DNA of 64,000 bases from Flavobacteriaceae bacterium GF1. Lineage in GTDB: Bacteria > Bacteroidota > Bacteroidia > Flavobacteriales > Flavobacteriaceae. Location: positions 620,001 to 684,000 of the forward strand of contig WNKP01000001.1 in the NCBI GenBank assembly GCA_009797885.1, read 5' to 3'. The position numbers and the translations under genes are program-made. The notes under the pieces were generated by a model. It made no database searches. It had not been told where the DNA came from and saw nothing but the letters and a program-made list of their open reading frames with translations. Positions 1 through 9,795 of this stretch are shown here, piece after piece; positions within the stretch are counted from its first letter, which is position 1; each line of letters begins with the position of its first letter.

Positions 1-2003
1 TTAAAGAGGGCGGGGCCAATGGTGTTCTTGAGGAAAAATACAGCGCGGTCATCAGTGCTCCCTTCGCTTCCAAATATTTTGGCACTACCCCAGCTTTGGG
101 CAAGCAATTGCAATTAGGTTTTGACGATGTTTTTTTTACCATTACCGGGGTTGTTGATATTCCTGGGAACTCCTCCGTAACATTTGACATCGTAACTTCT
201 TATGAAACCGGGGGGACCCTCTCGCCTTGGATCAAAGACGTCCATGATTGGTACAATACCTTTTCAGAGACCTATGTGGTGCTTCAAGATGGTGTGCGTC
301 CGTCCCAAATTGGGAATAAGCTGGACAATATTGTTAAGGAGAACTTCCTTCCCGCAGGGGAAAACAAGACCAAAATAAATCTGATTCCTTTTTCTGAATA
401 CCATGCTGCCGAGGAATCCAACCAAACATTGATTATAATTTTGGCCATCATCGCCATGGGCATTCTCAGTATAGCCCTTGTAAATTTTATCAATTTAACC
501 ATAGTAAATGCGCTGTCAAGAACTCGTGAAATTGGTGTCAAAAAGGTACATGGCGCCTTAAAAAAGCACATTGTAAAACAAATTATGGTCGAGTCCCTTG
601 CTACAGGATTTATAGCATTACTTCTTGGTCTGGTGGTTTTTAGCGCAATTTTACTTCCTACCTTCAATTCCTTGTTTGGTATGGAGTTGGCACTTCAATC
701 CCTAAACCCTTATTTTTTGGGGGCGCTCCTTCTTGGCCTTTGGATTTTTACGGGACTATTTTCCGGTATGGTGCCTTCCGTGCTGTGGTCAAGAAGCAAA
801 TTGATCGAGAACCTCCAGGGGAAAATCACAGCGACGAACAAATCCGGTTTTGCCAAACACTCCTCGGTCATTGTACAATTTGTAATCGCAATTGTTTTGA
901 TTTCCGGAACCATTACCGTGAGAAGGCAAATCGATTTTATGATCGGCAAAAACCCGAAGTTTGATAACGAAAATGTCATTGTTGCCCAAACCGATTTTTG
1001 GAAACATAAGGATAGTGAGGTCGCCTCTAGAAAACTTGACGTGATTTCCAAGGAACTTTTGAATAGTCCTTTCATCTCCTCCGTGAATTTTACAGGGAGT
1101 GTCCCCGGGGATTATGATGAAAACTACAATACTTTTTATCCCATTGGCGAAAGCATTTTGCCCAACATAGCGCTTAGGAAATCTTACGTTGGCAAGGATT
1201 ATTTTAAAACACTGGGAATTGATTTATTGAGTGGGCACGGGTTCGATAAAGAACCGACCAGCCTAAAAAACACGGTGGTCCTGAACAAAACTGCCATGGA
1301 CCAACTGGGTTTTTCCACCGCCGAAGGCCAAATCCTGGTTGAAGGGAGGAAAGGCGGAACACAATATCGTGTGATTGGGGCCATCGATGATTTTAGCTAT
1401 CAGGGGGTACAGCGCCCAACCGAGCCATTGGCCCATTTTTTTGCGGACATGGAAAATCTAATGGATTGGGATTATCTCACCATTCGATCGGAAAAAGGAG
1501 CCACTTCCCAGGCTATCGCCCTTTTGCGGGAAAAATGGAGCGTTTTATTTCCGGATGCCCCTTTGACCTACTTTTTTACCGATGAAAAACTGAACATTTA
1601 TTATGAGGAATATGAACGTGTAAATACCCTGATCACATGGTTTTCCCTATTGGCCATTATGCTTTCCTGTATGGGATTGTTTGCTTTGGCCTCCAACACC
1701 ATGGCGCGCAGAACGAAAGAAATTGGAATACGAAAAGTGAACGGTGCCACTATTGCCCAAATTCTTGCCCTTCTCAACAAGGATTTTGTGAAATGGATCG
1801 GGTTGGCCTTTCTCATTGCCGTCCCCATTTCATGGTTCGCCATGAGTCAATGGCTTGAAGGTTTTGCCCATAAAACAACACTTAGTTGGTGGGTTTTTGC
1901 TTCGGCAGGAGCAGCAGCGCTTGTGATTGCCTTGGCCACGGTGAGCTGGCAAAGTTTTAAAGCCGCCGTTGTAAACCCCGTTGAGGTATTGCGGGACGAA
2001 TAA
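1..2003 (+). CDS. ABC transporter permease, MacB/FtsX type (5' end outside window)
   Basis: The frame is open from the left edge (codons start at position 3), so the N-terminus is missing. The visible part begins in a MacB-like periplasmic domain. It is followed by an FtsX membrane block with the cytoplasmic signature SRTREIGVKKVHGA, a second periplasmic domain, and a second FtsX block carrying RRTKEIGIRKVNGA. The C-terminus NPVEVLRDE is typical of these permeases. Such two-block permeases of Bacteroidota act with a MacB-like ATPase in mechanotransmission or export across the envelope; the substrate is unknown. The next permease starts 16 bp downstream and the ATPase follows, so this is one operon. 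An apparent TTG start at 96 is internal, because coding continues upstream of it. Confidence 0.93.
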   Translation, partial: KEGGANGVLEEKYSAVISAPFASKYFGTTPALGKQLQLGFDDVFFTITGVVDIPGNSSVTFDIVTSYETGGTLSPWIKDVHDWYNTFSETYVVLQDGVRPSQIGNKLDNIVKENFLPAGENKTKINLIPFSEYHAAEESNQTLIIILAIIAMGILSIALVNFINLTIVNALSRTREIGVKKVHGALKKHIVKQIMVESLATGFIALLLGLVVFSAILLPTFNSLFGMELALQSLNPYFLGALLLGLWIFTGLFSGMVPSVLWSRSKLIENLQGKITATNKSGFAKHSSVIVQFVIAIVLISGTITVRRQIDFMIGKNPKFDNENVIVAQTDFWKHKDSEVASRKLDVISKELLNSPFISSVNFTGSVPGDYDENYNTFYPIGESILPNIALRKSYVGKDYFKTLGIDLLSGHGFDKEPTSLKNTVVLNKTAMDQLGFSTAEGQILVEGRKGGTQYRVIGAIDDFSYQGVQRPTEPLAHFFADMENLMDWDYLTIRSEKGATSQAIALLREKWSVLFPDAPLTYFFTDEKLNIYYEEYERVNTLITWFSLLAIMLSCMGLFALASNTMARRTKEIGIRKVNGATIAQILALLNKDFVKWIGLAFLIAVPISWFAMSQWLEGFAHKTTLSWWVFASAGAAALVIALATVSWQSFKAAVVNPVEVLRDE

Positions 2004-2019
2004 CAAAAACACCAAAAAA

Positions 2020-4485
2020 ATGCTAAAAAACTATATAAAGGTTGCCTTTCGAAATCTTTTGAAACACAAATTGTTTTCGGTCATTAACGTTTTAGGGCTA
2101 TCGGTAAGCATGGCTACCTGTTTGTTGATCATCCTTCTGATATACAGCCAAAAAAAGGTGGATGGTTTCCATGAAAAGCAGGACAGGATCGTCCGGATTT
2201 TAAGTGTTGAGGAAAACCGTTCTTTCGCCTCAACACCATTGCCCTTAGGTAAAATGCTTTCTGAAAACTATCCTCATGTAATAGAAGATGTGGTGCAGAT
2301 AAGGTCAAGCTTTGTGGGCGGGGATGTAGTCTATGGTGACCATAGGATTCCTTTGGCCGGGCGTTACGCGGACGACCGTTTTTTTGCTGTTTTCGATTTT
2401 AACCTTGTTTCAGGGGACGCCGAAACAGTATTGCAGGAACCGTTCTCCATTGTCCTTACCAAAAAATCGGCCGTTAAACTGTTTGGGGAAACCAATCCAA
2501 TTGGCAAGTCGGTTAAACTCAATGATGTGGGTTTGAATACCATGGGCATTGATTTGATTCCCACGGAAAACAAGGAAACCCTACTGGGCGATTTTGTTGT
2601 CACTGGTATCACGGACAATACGCTACCCTCACATATCCAATTTGATTTTTTGGTCTCCATGTCCACCATCTCCTCTTTGGTAAAACAAGGAAAAAGCAAT
2701 GCTATTTTTGATGATTGGGAAAATTATTCTGATGCCTACCTCTATCTGTTGTTAAAAGAAGGTGTTTCCGATAGGGTTCTGGAACCCATTCTAAAGGATG
2801 TAGCCTCAGAAAAGTATAGTACTCTTGAAGCTATCAATATTAGGTTTGCTTCTGAAAAACTCTCCCAGATCAATGTAAGCACCTTTCATCAAAACCCCAT
2901 GAGTTTACGACTCCCCATTGAAATCATCTACGTGCTTTCCTTTTTAGGGTTAATCGTACTATTTTCTGCCTGTTTTAACTATGTAAATCTTTCGTTTGCC
3001 CGTTCGCTGACACGATCCAAGGAAATTGGGGTCAGAAAAACCATGGGCGCTTCCCGGCGTCAGGTATTCCTACAGTTTATATTGGAATCCATACTTGTTG
3101 GATTACTCTCATTGCTGATCGCTATTGGGCTACTTCAAATATTGACCAAGGTATTTTTGGATTTATGGATAAACCAATTCTTGATTTTGGATTTTAGGTT
3201 TGACATTGCCCTATTTTTGGTATTCGTTTTGTTCAGTGTTCTAGTCGGCGGTATGGCAGGAGTGTTTCCAGCTTCTTTTTTATCTTCTTTTTCACCTATA
3301 AAAACCCTTCACAATGCTACAGGCATGACCCTTGGAAAAGGCAAACGCATACATCTTAGAAAGGGATTGGTCGTAATGCAATTCTGCGCCTCCCTCTTTT
3401 TTATCATTACCACGCTTTTGATCTTTTCACAGCTAAACTATCTCACCGAGAAAGAATATGGTTTTGACCAAAGCAATGTCATCAACCTTAAACTTCAAGG
3501 TATGGATTATGAAACCCTGACCAATGAACTGATTCAAAATCCATCCATTCAAGGGATTTCTGCCTGTTCTTTTGTTCCCGGAACTGGCGGGTATAGCGGA
3601 AGTGTGCTTATTGAAAACAATAGTTCTGAAGGAGAAAGCGAGCTGACATCACACTTTATTGCCGTAGATCAAAACTTCATTCCCAATCTAAAAATACAGC
3701 TTAAAGCCGGGACAAATTTTTCTGCTGAAATGCCAAAGCACAAGGAGAAATTTGTAATTGTAAATGAGGCCGCGGCACAGTTGTTGGGTTATTTGGTACC
3801 GGAAACGGTGGTAGGGGAAACCATTCGTATAGGGGAAGAACGAACCGCTTTGACCGTAATTGGACTAACGTCCAATTTCATATTCGACCTGCTGACCGAG
3901 GCAGACCCCAAAGACCCCTTGCTTTTAAGATACTTGCCGGATAAATTTGCCTACGTGAACGTACGCCATACGCCGGCTTCGAATACAGCCTCCATTATTT
4001 CGTTTATGGAACGGCAATGGAAAAGTTTGGATAAGGTGCATTCGTTCAAATACAAGGTTTACGAAGATGAGCTCAAAGCCACCAATGCCATCTTTTCAGA
4101 TATTATTTACATCTTAGGGTTTATTTCCTTTTTAACGATTACCATATCAACCCTTGGTCTTTTGGGGATAGCGGCCTTTACGGCGGAATCAAAAAGGAAG
4201 GAAATAGGCATCCGAAAAGTACATGGAGCAAAAACAAAAAACATTACATTTCTGTTATCCAAAGGTTTTTTGCCCTTGTTCTTCATTGCTGTTTTGGTCA
4301 CAGGGCCTCTAAGTTATTTCGTAAATACGCTTTGGTTGGAAGCCTTTGCCTATAAGGTCAGTTTCAGTCCATGGATCATTGTTTTGGGGATGGGCATCAT
4401 GTTCGCAACCGGTTTTGGAACCATTTTGTCGCAAACAATAACTGCTGCCCATGATAACCCTTTAAAAAGACTAAGAGAAGAATAA
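2020..4485 (+). CDS. ABC transporter permease, MacB/FtsX type
   Basis: This is a second two-block permease of the inner membrane. I chose the ATG at 2020, 16 bp after the previous stop, because MLKNYIKVAFRNLLKHK is the standard N-terminus of this family; the longer TTG-started frame from 1981 overlaps the upstream gene. A first membrane segment at about residues 20-42 is followed by a periplasmic MacB domain. Then come an FtsX block with SRSKEIGVRKTMGASRR-type loops, another periplasmic domain, and a final FtsX block with ESKRKEIGIRKVHGAK. It resembles but does not duplicate the upstream permease. The two could form a heterodimer served by the ATPase 22 bp downstream. The exported substrate cannot be told from sequence. 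Confidence 0.93.
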   Translation: MLKNYIKVAFRNLLKHKLFSVINVLGLSVSMATCLLIILLIYSQKKVDGFHEKQDRIVRILSVEENRSFASTPLPLGKMLSENYPHVIEDVVQIRSSFVGGDVVYGDHRIPLAGRYADDRFFAVFDFNLVSGDAETVLQEPFSIVLTKKSAVKLFGETNPIGKSVKLNDVGLNTMGIDLIPTENKETLLGDFVVTGITDNTLPSHIQFDFLVSMSTISSLVKQGKSNAIFDDWENYSDAYLYLLLKEGVSDRVLEPILKDVASEKYSTLEAINIRFASEKLSQINVSTFHQNPMSLRLPIEIIYVLSFLGLIVLFSACFNYVNLSFARSLTRSKEIGVRKTMGASRRQVFLQFILESILVGLLSLLIAIGLLQILTKVFLDLWINQFLILDFRFDIALFLVFVLFSVLVGGMAGVFPASFLSSFSPIKTLHNATGMTLGKGKRIHLRKGLVVMQFCASLFFIITTLLIFSQLNYLTEKEYGFDQSNVINLKLQGMDYETLTNELIQNPSIQGISACSFVPGTGGYSGSVLIENNSSEGESELTSHFIAVDQNFIPNLKIQLKAGTNFSAEMPKHKEKFVIVNEAAAQLLGYLVPETVVGETIRIGEERTALTVIGLTSNFIFDLLTEADPKDPLLLRYLPDKFAYVNVRHTPASNTASIISFMERQWKSLDKVHSFKYKVYEDELKATNAIFSDIIYILGFISFLTITISTLGLLGIAAFTAESKRKEIGIRKVHGAKTKNITFLLSKGFLPLFFIAVLVTGPLSYFVNTLWLEAFAYKVSFSPWIIVLGMGIMFATGFGTILSQTITAAHDNPLKRLREE

Positions 4486-4507
4486 ACAAAACTCAAAAAA
4501 CAATAGT

Positions 4508-5173
4508 ATGCTTTTACAACTCAAAAACATCTTTAAATGGGTCAACTCCGGTGGCCAACGTATCTTTTTATTAAAGGACATTAACCTTCAAGTGGAAGAA
4601 GGGGAATTCATTTCCGTTATGGGGCCTTCCGGTTCCGGAAAATCCACCTTGCTCAACGTCATTGGTATGCTGGATACCTTTGATGAAGGCGAGTACCATT
4701 TTTTGGATGAATCCGTGCATACCTTGAAGGAAAAACATCGCTCCAACCTGTACAAGGAATACATTGGTTTTGTATTTCAGTCCTACCATCTATTGGATGA
4801 TCTAAAAGTGTATGAAAACCTGGAAATGCCTTTGCTCTATAAAAAATTCAAGGGCTCCGAAAGAAGGGCCATGGTAGCCGATATGCTGGATCGATTTAAC
4901 ATTGTGGGCAAAAAAGACCTCTTTCCTGCCCAATTAAGTGGGGGACAACAGCAATTGGTGGGTGTGGCCAGGGCCTTGATCGCGAACCCAAAATTGATTT
5001 TGGCCGATGAGCCTACCGGAAACCTCAACTCGCAACAGAGTGAAGAAATCATGCAACTGTTCAAAAGGTTGAATGAAGAGGATGGGGTGACCATTATTCA
5101 GGTAACCCATTCGGAGAAAAATGCCGCTTACGGGTCTCGAGTCATTAATCTATTGGACGGCAGAATGGTTTGA
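4508..5173 (+). CDS. ABC transporter ATP-binding protein, MacB/LolD family
   Basis: This cytoplasmic ATPase of 221 aa powers the two permeases just upstream. Walker A is GPSGSGKST near residue 40, the Q-loop region is FVFQSYHLLDD, the ABC signature is LSGGQQQLVGVARAL and Walker B is LILADEPTGN. The H-loop is VTHSEKNA. The signature has QQQLVG where QRVAI is usual, a mild deviation seen in stand-alone Bacteroidota MacB ATPases. The gene is 22 bp behind the second permease and ends the operon; the next gene is convergent and begins 3 bp away. No membrane-fusion or outer-membrane partner is inside the window, but one could lie to the left. Confidence 0.93.
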   Translation: MLLQLKNIFKWVNSGGQRIFLLKDINLQVEEGEFISVMGPSGSGKSTLLNVIGMLDTFDEGEYHFLDESVHTLKEKHRSNLYKEYIGFVFQSYHLLDDLKVYENLEMPLLYKKFKGSERRAMVADMLDRFNIVGKKDLFPAQLSGGQQQLVGVARALIANPKLILADEPTGNLNSQQSEEIMQLFKRLNEEDGVTIIQVTHSEKNAAYGSRVINLLDGRMV

Positions 5174-5176
5174 TGT

Positions 5177-6289
5177 CTACACCAGTTCCGCCAGTTCCTT
5201 CCCCACGGAAGTACCTATGGCAATCCCCATTCCACCAAGTCGGACACCACAATAGGTTCGGTTTGACAATTGCTCGATAATGGGTTTCTTTTGTTCTCCC
5301 ACCCCCATAATGCCACTCCAACGATGGTCTATTTCAAATGGGGTGTTGGGGAGGATTACTTTGGACAGGAGCGTTTCCAATTTGTTTTGGATCAATTCCG
5401 TTTGTCCAAACTCCTTGGTTTCCTCGGTCTTGAAATCCAAGTTTCGCCCGCCACCAAATAAAATTCGGTGGTCCATGTTCCGAAAATAGTAATAGCCCTC
5501 ATCAAAATGAAAAGTGCCTTCAACTGCTAAATTTTCAATGGGTTTGGTGATCAATACCTGTGCCCTTGCGGGACGCACATCCCTGTTCAAGAGTTGCGCT
5601 GCAAAGCCATTGGTGGTAATCAGTAATCGATTGGCGGTGAACTCAAATTTGTCCGTCTTTACGGAAACACCGCTTTGTAGCTCCTCAAACCCTTGTACCC
5701 GAACCGAATTTAAAATATGGACTCCACTGCTTAACACTAGTTTTAACAGCGTTTGCATGAGTTTTCCCGTGTGCAGCTGACCTTCCTCGGAATGGGTAAT
5801 GTAGTCATCCTGTATTCCCTGAAAACCAAAGTTATTTGAGTGGTATCCAAACACTTTTTTTCCAAAAACCGGTTCCAATAAGGTATTGATGCTGTCCAAA
5901 GAAGTCCTACAGCTGTTATAAAGGGCTTCATCTTTTTTTAGGAATAGCTCGTGGCCACCAAGCTTTAAAAAATCGATATTGGCATCCCCTAAAGTCCTTC
6001 TCAGGAGTTGAATTCCCTTAAAACGCTGGGCCACCAATTTTGAGACCTCTTCCTCCGTATGCTTCCTTAGGTCCGATACGATTTCCGAAACACTTCCAAA
6101 ACAGGCAAAACCTGCATTTTTTGTGCTTGCTCCCTGGGGCAATACCCCTTTTTCCAAAACAAGAATTTTAGCCTTGGGAAAGCGTTCCTTAAGAAATAAG
6201 GCCGTACTTAATCCAACAATACCGCTTCCCACCACCGCATAATCGATATTGGACAACCAGGTTTTGTATTCCCAATAGCTAAGTTCCAT
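5177..6289 (-). CDS. FAD-dependent oxidoreductase, DAO (glycine/D-amino acid oxidase) family
   Basis: This 370-aa cytoplasmic flavoprotein has an N-terminal Rossmann FAD motif, VVGSGIVGLSTALFL, at about residues 20-34, and an E at the end of the second strand (LVLEKG). The C-terminal GVRLGGMGIAIG segment is the FAD-contacting loop typical of the DAO fold. Family members oxidise amine or amino-acid C-N bonds; the substrate here is not evident. It is transcribed convergently with the ABC operon (3-bp gap). The ATG sits directly behind the T-tract of the accC terminator, so there is almost no room for its own leader. A start slightly downstream, or read-through translation, is possible. Confidence 0.85.
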   Translation of the reverse strand: MELSYWEYKTWLSNIDYAVVGSGIVGLSTALFLKERFPKAKILVLEKGVLPQGASTKNAGFACFGSVSEIVSDLRKHTEEEVSKLVAQRFKGIQLLRRTLGDANIDFLKLGGHELFLKKDEALYNSCRTSLDSINTLLEPVFGKKVFGYHSNNFGFQGIQDDYITHSEEGQLHTGKLMQTLLKLVLSSGVHILNSVRVQGFEELQSGVSVKTDKFEFTANRLLITTNGFAAQLLNRDVRPARAQVLITKPIENLAVEGTFHFDEGYYYFRNMDHRILFGGGRNLDFKTEETKEFGQTELIQNKLETLLSKVILPNTPFEIDHRWSGIMGVGEQKKPIIEQLSNRTYCGVRLGGMGIAIGTSVGKELAELV

Positions 6290-6297
6290 AAAAGAAA

Positions 6298-6317
6298 AAC
6301 CCCGATAAATCGGGGTT
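6298..6317 (-). terminator. Intrinsic terminator of the accBC transcript
   Basis: A perfect 9-bp stem (AACCCCGAT / ATCGGGGTT) with a 2-nt loop lies 5 bp past the accC stop. On the minus strand it is followed by a T-rich run (TTTTTCTTTT). Confidence 0.85.
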
Positions 6318-6321
6318 GGAA

Positions 6322-7674
6322 TTAATCTTGATATTTTTCATCTATTTCAAAATCCTCCATAAACTTGGTCGTATAATTTCCAGCCAGGTAATCCGGACTT
6401 TCCATTAACTGCCTATGGAACGGAATAGTGGTCTTGATGCCCTCAATGACGAATTCATCCAATGCCCTTCGCATTTTATTGATGGCCTCTTCCCTAGTTT
6501 GGGCCGTGGTAATCAGTTTGGCGATCATGGAGTCATAGTTTGGTGGAATAATATAACCGCTGTATACATGGGTATCCAAACGCACCCCATGCCCCCCAGG
6601 GGTATGCAAGGTGGTTATCCTACCGGGAGAGGGCCTAAAATCGTTATACGGGTCCTCTGCGTTGATCCGGCATTCGATGGAATGTAATTTTGGGGTGTAG
6701 TTTTTTCCTGAAATCGGTACACCCGCGGCCACCAAAATCTGTTCCCTGATCAGATCATAATCCACAACCTGTTCCGTAATGGGGTGTTCTACCTGGATAC
6801 GGGTGTTCATTTCCATAAAATAGAAGTTCCGGTGTTTATCCACCAAAAATTCCACTGTTCCAGCCCCCTCATATTTAATGTATTCTGCAGCCTTTACCGC
6901 AGCTTTTCCCATCTCATCCCTTAGCTTGTCGGTCATAAAGGGAGAAGGGGTTTCTTCGGTGAGCTTTTGGTGCCTGCGTTGTACGGAACAATCCCGCTCC
7001 GAAAGATGACATGCCTTACCAAACTGATCTCCAACAATTTGGATTTCAATATGTCTTGGCTCCTCTATCAGCTTTTCCATGTACATCCCTCCGTTGCCAA
7101 AAGCTGCTGTAGCCTCTTTTACGGCACTATCAAAACCCGACTCCAGTTCTTCTTCGTTCCAAATGGCACGCATGCCTTTTCCCCCACCTCCGGCAGTAGC
7201 TTTGATCATAACCGGATAGCCCATTTTTTCGGCCACTTTTTTTGCATGGCCCACATCCTTGAGCAACCCATCGGAACCTGGTATGGTAGGTACTCCCGCT
7301 TTTTTCATGGTTTCCTTTGCCGTGGCCTTGTCCCCCATTTTTTCTATTTGCTCGGAAGAAGCCCCAATAAATTTAATGTCGGATTCCGCACATATTTTCG
7401 AAAATTTGGCGTTTTCCGAAAGAAAGCCATATCCTGGATGAATGGCATCTGCATTGGTGATCTCCGCAGCTGCAATGATATTGGGAATTTTTAGGTACGA
7501 TTCCGAACTTGGAGCTGGGCCTATACAGACGGCTTCATCCGCAAAACGGACATGTAAGCTCTCTTCATCTGCCTTGGAATAGACAGCTACGGTCTTGATG
7601 CCCATTTCCTTACAGGTACGGATGACTCGAAGTGCAATCTCCCCCCTGTTTGCTATCAATATTTTTTTGAACAT
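6322..7674 (-). CDS. accC: Acetyl-CoA carboxylase, biotin carboxylase subunit
   Basis: AccC carboxylates the biotin carried by AccB using ATP and bicarbonate, the first half-reaction of malonyl-CoA synthesis in the cytoplasm. The ATG at 7674 gives the canonical N-terminus [19 protein letters not shown]; a frame six residues longer is less likely. The ATP-grasp glycine loop GGGGKGMR is near residue 165 and the catalytic segment [14 protein letters not shown] near residue 290. The length of 450 aa is normal. It lies 73 bp downstream of accB in the same direction and ends at a strong intrinsic terminator. Confidence 0.97.
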   Translation of the reverse strand: MFKKILIANRGEIALRVIRTCKEMGIKTVAVYSKADEESLHVRFADEAVCIGPAPSSESYLKIPNIIAAAEITNADAIHPGYGFLSENAKFSKICAESDIKFIGASSEQIEKMGDKATAKETMKKAGVPTIPGSDGLLKDVGHAKKVAEKMGYPVMIKATAGGGGKGMRAIWNEEELESGFDSAVKEATAAFGNGGMYMEKLIEEPRHIEIQIVGDQFGKACHLSERDCSVQRRHQKLTEETPSPFMTDKLRDEMGKAAVKAAEYIKYEGAGTVEFLVDKHRNFYFMEMNTRIQVEHPITEQVVDYDLIREQILVAAGVPISGKNYTPKLHSIECRINAEDPYNDFRPSPGRITTLHTPGGHGVRLDTHVYSGYIIPPNYDSMIAKLITTAQTREEAINKMRRALDEFVIEGIKTTIPFHRQLMESPDYLAGNYTTKFMEDFEIDEKYQD

Positions 7675-7747
7675 AATTCCTTGAAATTTCAACTGTCAAT
7701 TTCCAAATACCATTTTGGACCTTGGTAATTGGATTTTGGAATTGAGT

Positions 7748-8236
7748 TTATGATGGGTCGACCAAGAAAAGTGGCTGGTCAAATTCAACAGGTGAGGAAT
7801 CATCCACCAACACCTTAACAATCTTTCCGGAAACTTCGGATTCAATATCATTGAACAATTTCATTGCTTCAATGACACATAATACATCCCCTTTTTGGAT
7901 TTGACTTCCAACCTCCACAAAAGGTGGTTTGTCCGGAGAGGGTTTTCTGTAGAACGTTCCTATGATCGGCGATTTTATGGTGATGTATTCGGAATTGTCC
8001 TCTTCCGCTGCTTCCTTTGCAGGGGCCGCAGGGGCCGGTGCTTCCTGGGCAGGTGCAGGGGCTGCCGCAACAGGAGCCTGTGCTACAGGAATCTGCTGAA
8101 CAATCGTGGTCTCTGGAGTCGGAGCAACACTACCGGTTCGGATAGTGATTTTGATATCCTCCATCTCTAATTTCACTTCGCTGGCACCGGATTTGGCTAC
8201 GAACTTTATTAGACTTTGAATTTCCTTGATATCCAT
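7748..8236 (-). CDS. accB: Acetyl-CoA carboxylase, biotin carboxyl carrier protein
   Basis: This 162-aa carrier has an N-terminal MDIKEIQSLIKFVAKSGASE segment and an Ala/Pro-rich linker at about residues 50-78. The C-terminal biotinyl domain carries the biotinylation motif EAMKL, with its lysine near residue 125. It shuttles carboxybiotin between AccC and the carboxyltransferase. It lies 24 bp downstream of fabH and upstream of accC, the usual flavobacterial order. Everything matches the family; nothing is odd. Confidence 0.97.
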   Translation of the reverse strand: MDIKEIQSLIKFVAKSGASEVKLEMEDIKITIRTGSVAPTPETTIVQQIPVAQAPVAAAPAPAQEAPAPAAPAKEAAEEDNSEYITIKSPIIGTFYRKPSPDKPPFVEVGSQIQKGDVLCVIEAMKLFNDIESEVSGKIVKVLVDDSSPVEFDQPLFLVDPS

Positions 8237-8260
8237 TGAATTTGATTTAGTTAGTTGCTA

Positions 8261-9256
8261 TTATGAATTGTAGGCCCATTTTAAATAAATGGAACCCCAG
8301 GTAAATCCGCCACCAAAAGCAGCGAATACGATATTATCCCCTTTTTTCAATTGCTTTTCATAATCATGGAGCAATAAGGGCAAAGTGGCCGAAGTGGTAT
8401 TGCCATACCTATGGATATTCATCATTACCTTGGACTCCTCCAGACCCATGCGCCGGGCCGTGGCGTCAATGATCCTTTTATTGGCCTGATGCGGAACCAA
8501 CCATTGCACATCTTCATGAGTGAGCTTGTTCCGTTCCATAATTTTGGCCGAGACATCCGCCATATTGGAAACCGCAAATTTGAAAACCGACTTCCCGTCT
8601 TGAAAAACAAAATGCTGTTTGTTCTTTACCGTTTCTTCCGAAGCTGGTAACATGGAGCCTCCAGCATCTATTTTCAAAAACTGTCGTCCTACACCATCAC
8701 TTCTTAAAAGTTCATCTTGAAGGCCCAATCCTTCTTCATCCGCTTCAAAAAGAACCGCCCCGGCACCATCCCCAAAAATGATACACGTGGTCCTATCCGT
8801 ATAATCTATGATGGAGGACATCTTATCTGCGCCTATCAATAACACCTTCTTGTAACGACCGGACTCGACATAGCTGGCCGCGGTTGACATCCCGTATAAA
8901 AAACTGGAACAGGCGGCCTGCAGGTCATAGGAAAAAGCATTGGTGGCACCTATTTCCGATGCAACATAGGCCCCAGTAGCGGCGACAGGCATATCCGGTG
9001 TTGCAGTGGCCATGATAATCATGTCTATATCCTTGGGATCCAAACCCCTTTTTGCCATAAGGTCCTCCGCTGCCTTTATGGCCATAAACGAAGTTCCTTT
9101 TCCATCTTCCTTTAGGATTCTTCTCTCCTTGATTCCAGTGCGAGTGGTTATCCATTCGTCAGTGGTATCCACCATGGTTTCCAAAATCTGGTTCGTCAAC
9201 ACATATTCCGGAAGGTATGCCCCTACAGCTGTGATAGCTGCTTTAGTTTTAGCCAT
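8261..9256 (-). CDS. fabH: Beta-ketoacyl-ACP synthase III
   Basis: FabH starts fatty-acid chains by condensing an acyl-CoA with malonyl-ACP. The 331-aa protein has the catalytic triad: Cys in QAACSSFLYG, His in VPHQANKRIID, and Asn in YGNTTSATLP. The C-terminal FAAFGGGFTWGSIYLKW is characteristic. It heads the fabH-accB-accC unit, because a terminator for the upstream rpmF transcript lies in the 332-bp gap. A minus-strand box TACTTTTC just upstream could be its -7 element. No FapR or FabT operator can be recognised. Confidence 0.97.
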   Translation of the reverse strand: MAKTKAAITAVGAYLPEYVLTNQILETMVDTTDEWITTRTGIKERRILKEDGKGTSFMAIKAAEDLMAKRGLDPKDIDMIIMATATPDMPVAATGAYVASEIGATNAFSYDLQAACSSFLYGMSTAASYVESGRYKKVLLIGADKMSSIIDYTDRTTCIIFGDGAGAVLFEADEEGLGLQDELLRSDGVGRQFLKIDAGGSMLPASEETVKNKQHFVFQDGKSVFKFAVSNMADVSAKIMERNKLTHEDVQWLVPHQANKRIIDATARRMGLEESKVMMNIHRYGNTTSATLPLLLHDYEKQLKKGDNIVFAAFGGGFTWGSIYLKWAYNS

Positions 9257-9588
9257 TAAGTTTGAATTTTGTCAAAAAGCCAAAAATCGACTCAAAATCG
9301 ATGAAAAGTAGTGATTTTCTCTGATATTTTAACCAACAACCGTTGTTTTTCAATCCGCCTTACAAAGAACTCGTCTTGAGTTCGTAAAATTTGTTTCAAA
9401 ATATCTTTTGCACCCATATTTTGTCTTTTTCTTGTTCCGTAGCTATGGCTATGCAACGCGGAAAAGCCTTCATCTGGGCACAAAATCTTGTTTTTTCCCT
9501 AAACCCTACAAACTCTGGATGGGTTCAAATAAAAAACTCCCGATTTTCAAACGAAATGGGAGCTGGTATTGTCATAGGGAAAAATCCT
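9257..9588. other. 332-bp gap between fabH and rpmF
   Basis: It contains the rpmF terminator at its upstream (right) end and presumably the fabH promoter. A 41-codon minus-strand frame with an ATG at 9417 is present but has no recognisable family. I see no RNA gene or conserved leader motif. Confidence 0.5.
9531..9562 (-). terminator. Terminator of the DUF177-rpmF transcript
   Basis: On the minus strand, a CTCCC/GGGAG stem extended by TTTC/GAAA pairs is followed by TTTTTT. It lies 27 bp past the rpmF stop. Confidence 0.7.
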
Positions 9589-9789
9589 CTAAGCTGCAGT
9601 TTCTTCTTCGGTCCTATCAATAAGAACCTGGCCCCTGTAGTATAGTTTCCCTTCATGCCAATGGGCCCTGTGGTACAGGTGTAGTTCCCCAGTTGAAGAA
9701 TCCTTGGCAATGGTAGGCATACTGGCCTTGTAATGGGTCCTTCTTTTGTCCCTTCTTGTTTTTGATATTTTTCTTTTAGGATGTGCCAT
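9589..9789 (-). CDS. rpmF: 50S ribosomal protein L32
   Basis: This 66-aa basic protein begins [19 protein letters not shown], the standard L32 start, and contains the HYKASMP and [11 protein letters not shown] segments seen in Bacteroidota L32. It is a structural component of the large ribosomal subunit. The Cys4 zinc motif of some L32 proteins is absent, as in many Bacteroidota. It is 6 bp downstream of the DUF177 gene and upstream of fabH, the widely conserved YceD-rpmF-fabH arrangement. Confidence 0.97.
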   Translation of the reverse strand: MAHPKRKISKTRRDKRRTHYKASMPTIAKDSSTGELHLYHRAHWHEGKLYYRGQVLIDRTEEETAA

Positions 9790-9795
9790 GTTTTC

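Noticed and set aside
6747-6757. TGAT-CAG-ATCA inside accC
   Set aside because: The spacer is 3 and not 4 bp, it lies in coding sequence, and there is no promoter nearby.
9292-9417. 41-codon minus-strand ORF between rpmF and fabH
   Set aside because: It lies in a presumed promoter/leader region and has no family; chance cannot be excluded.
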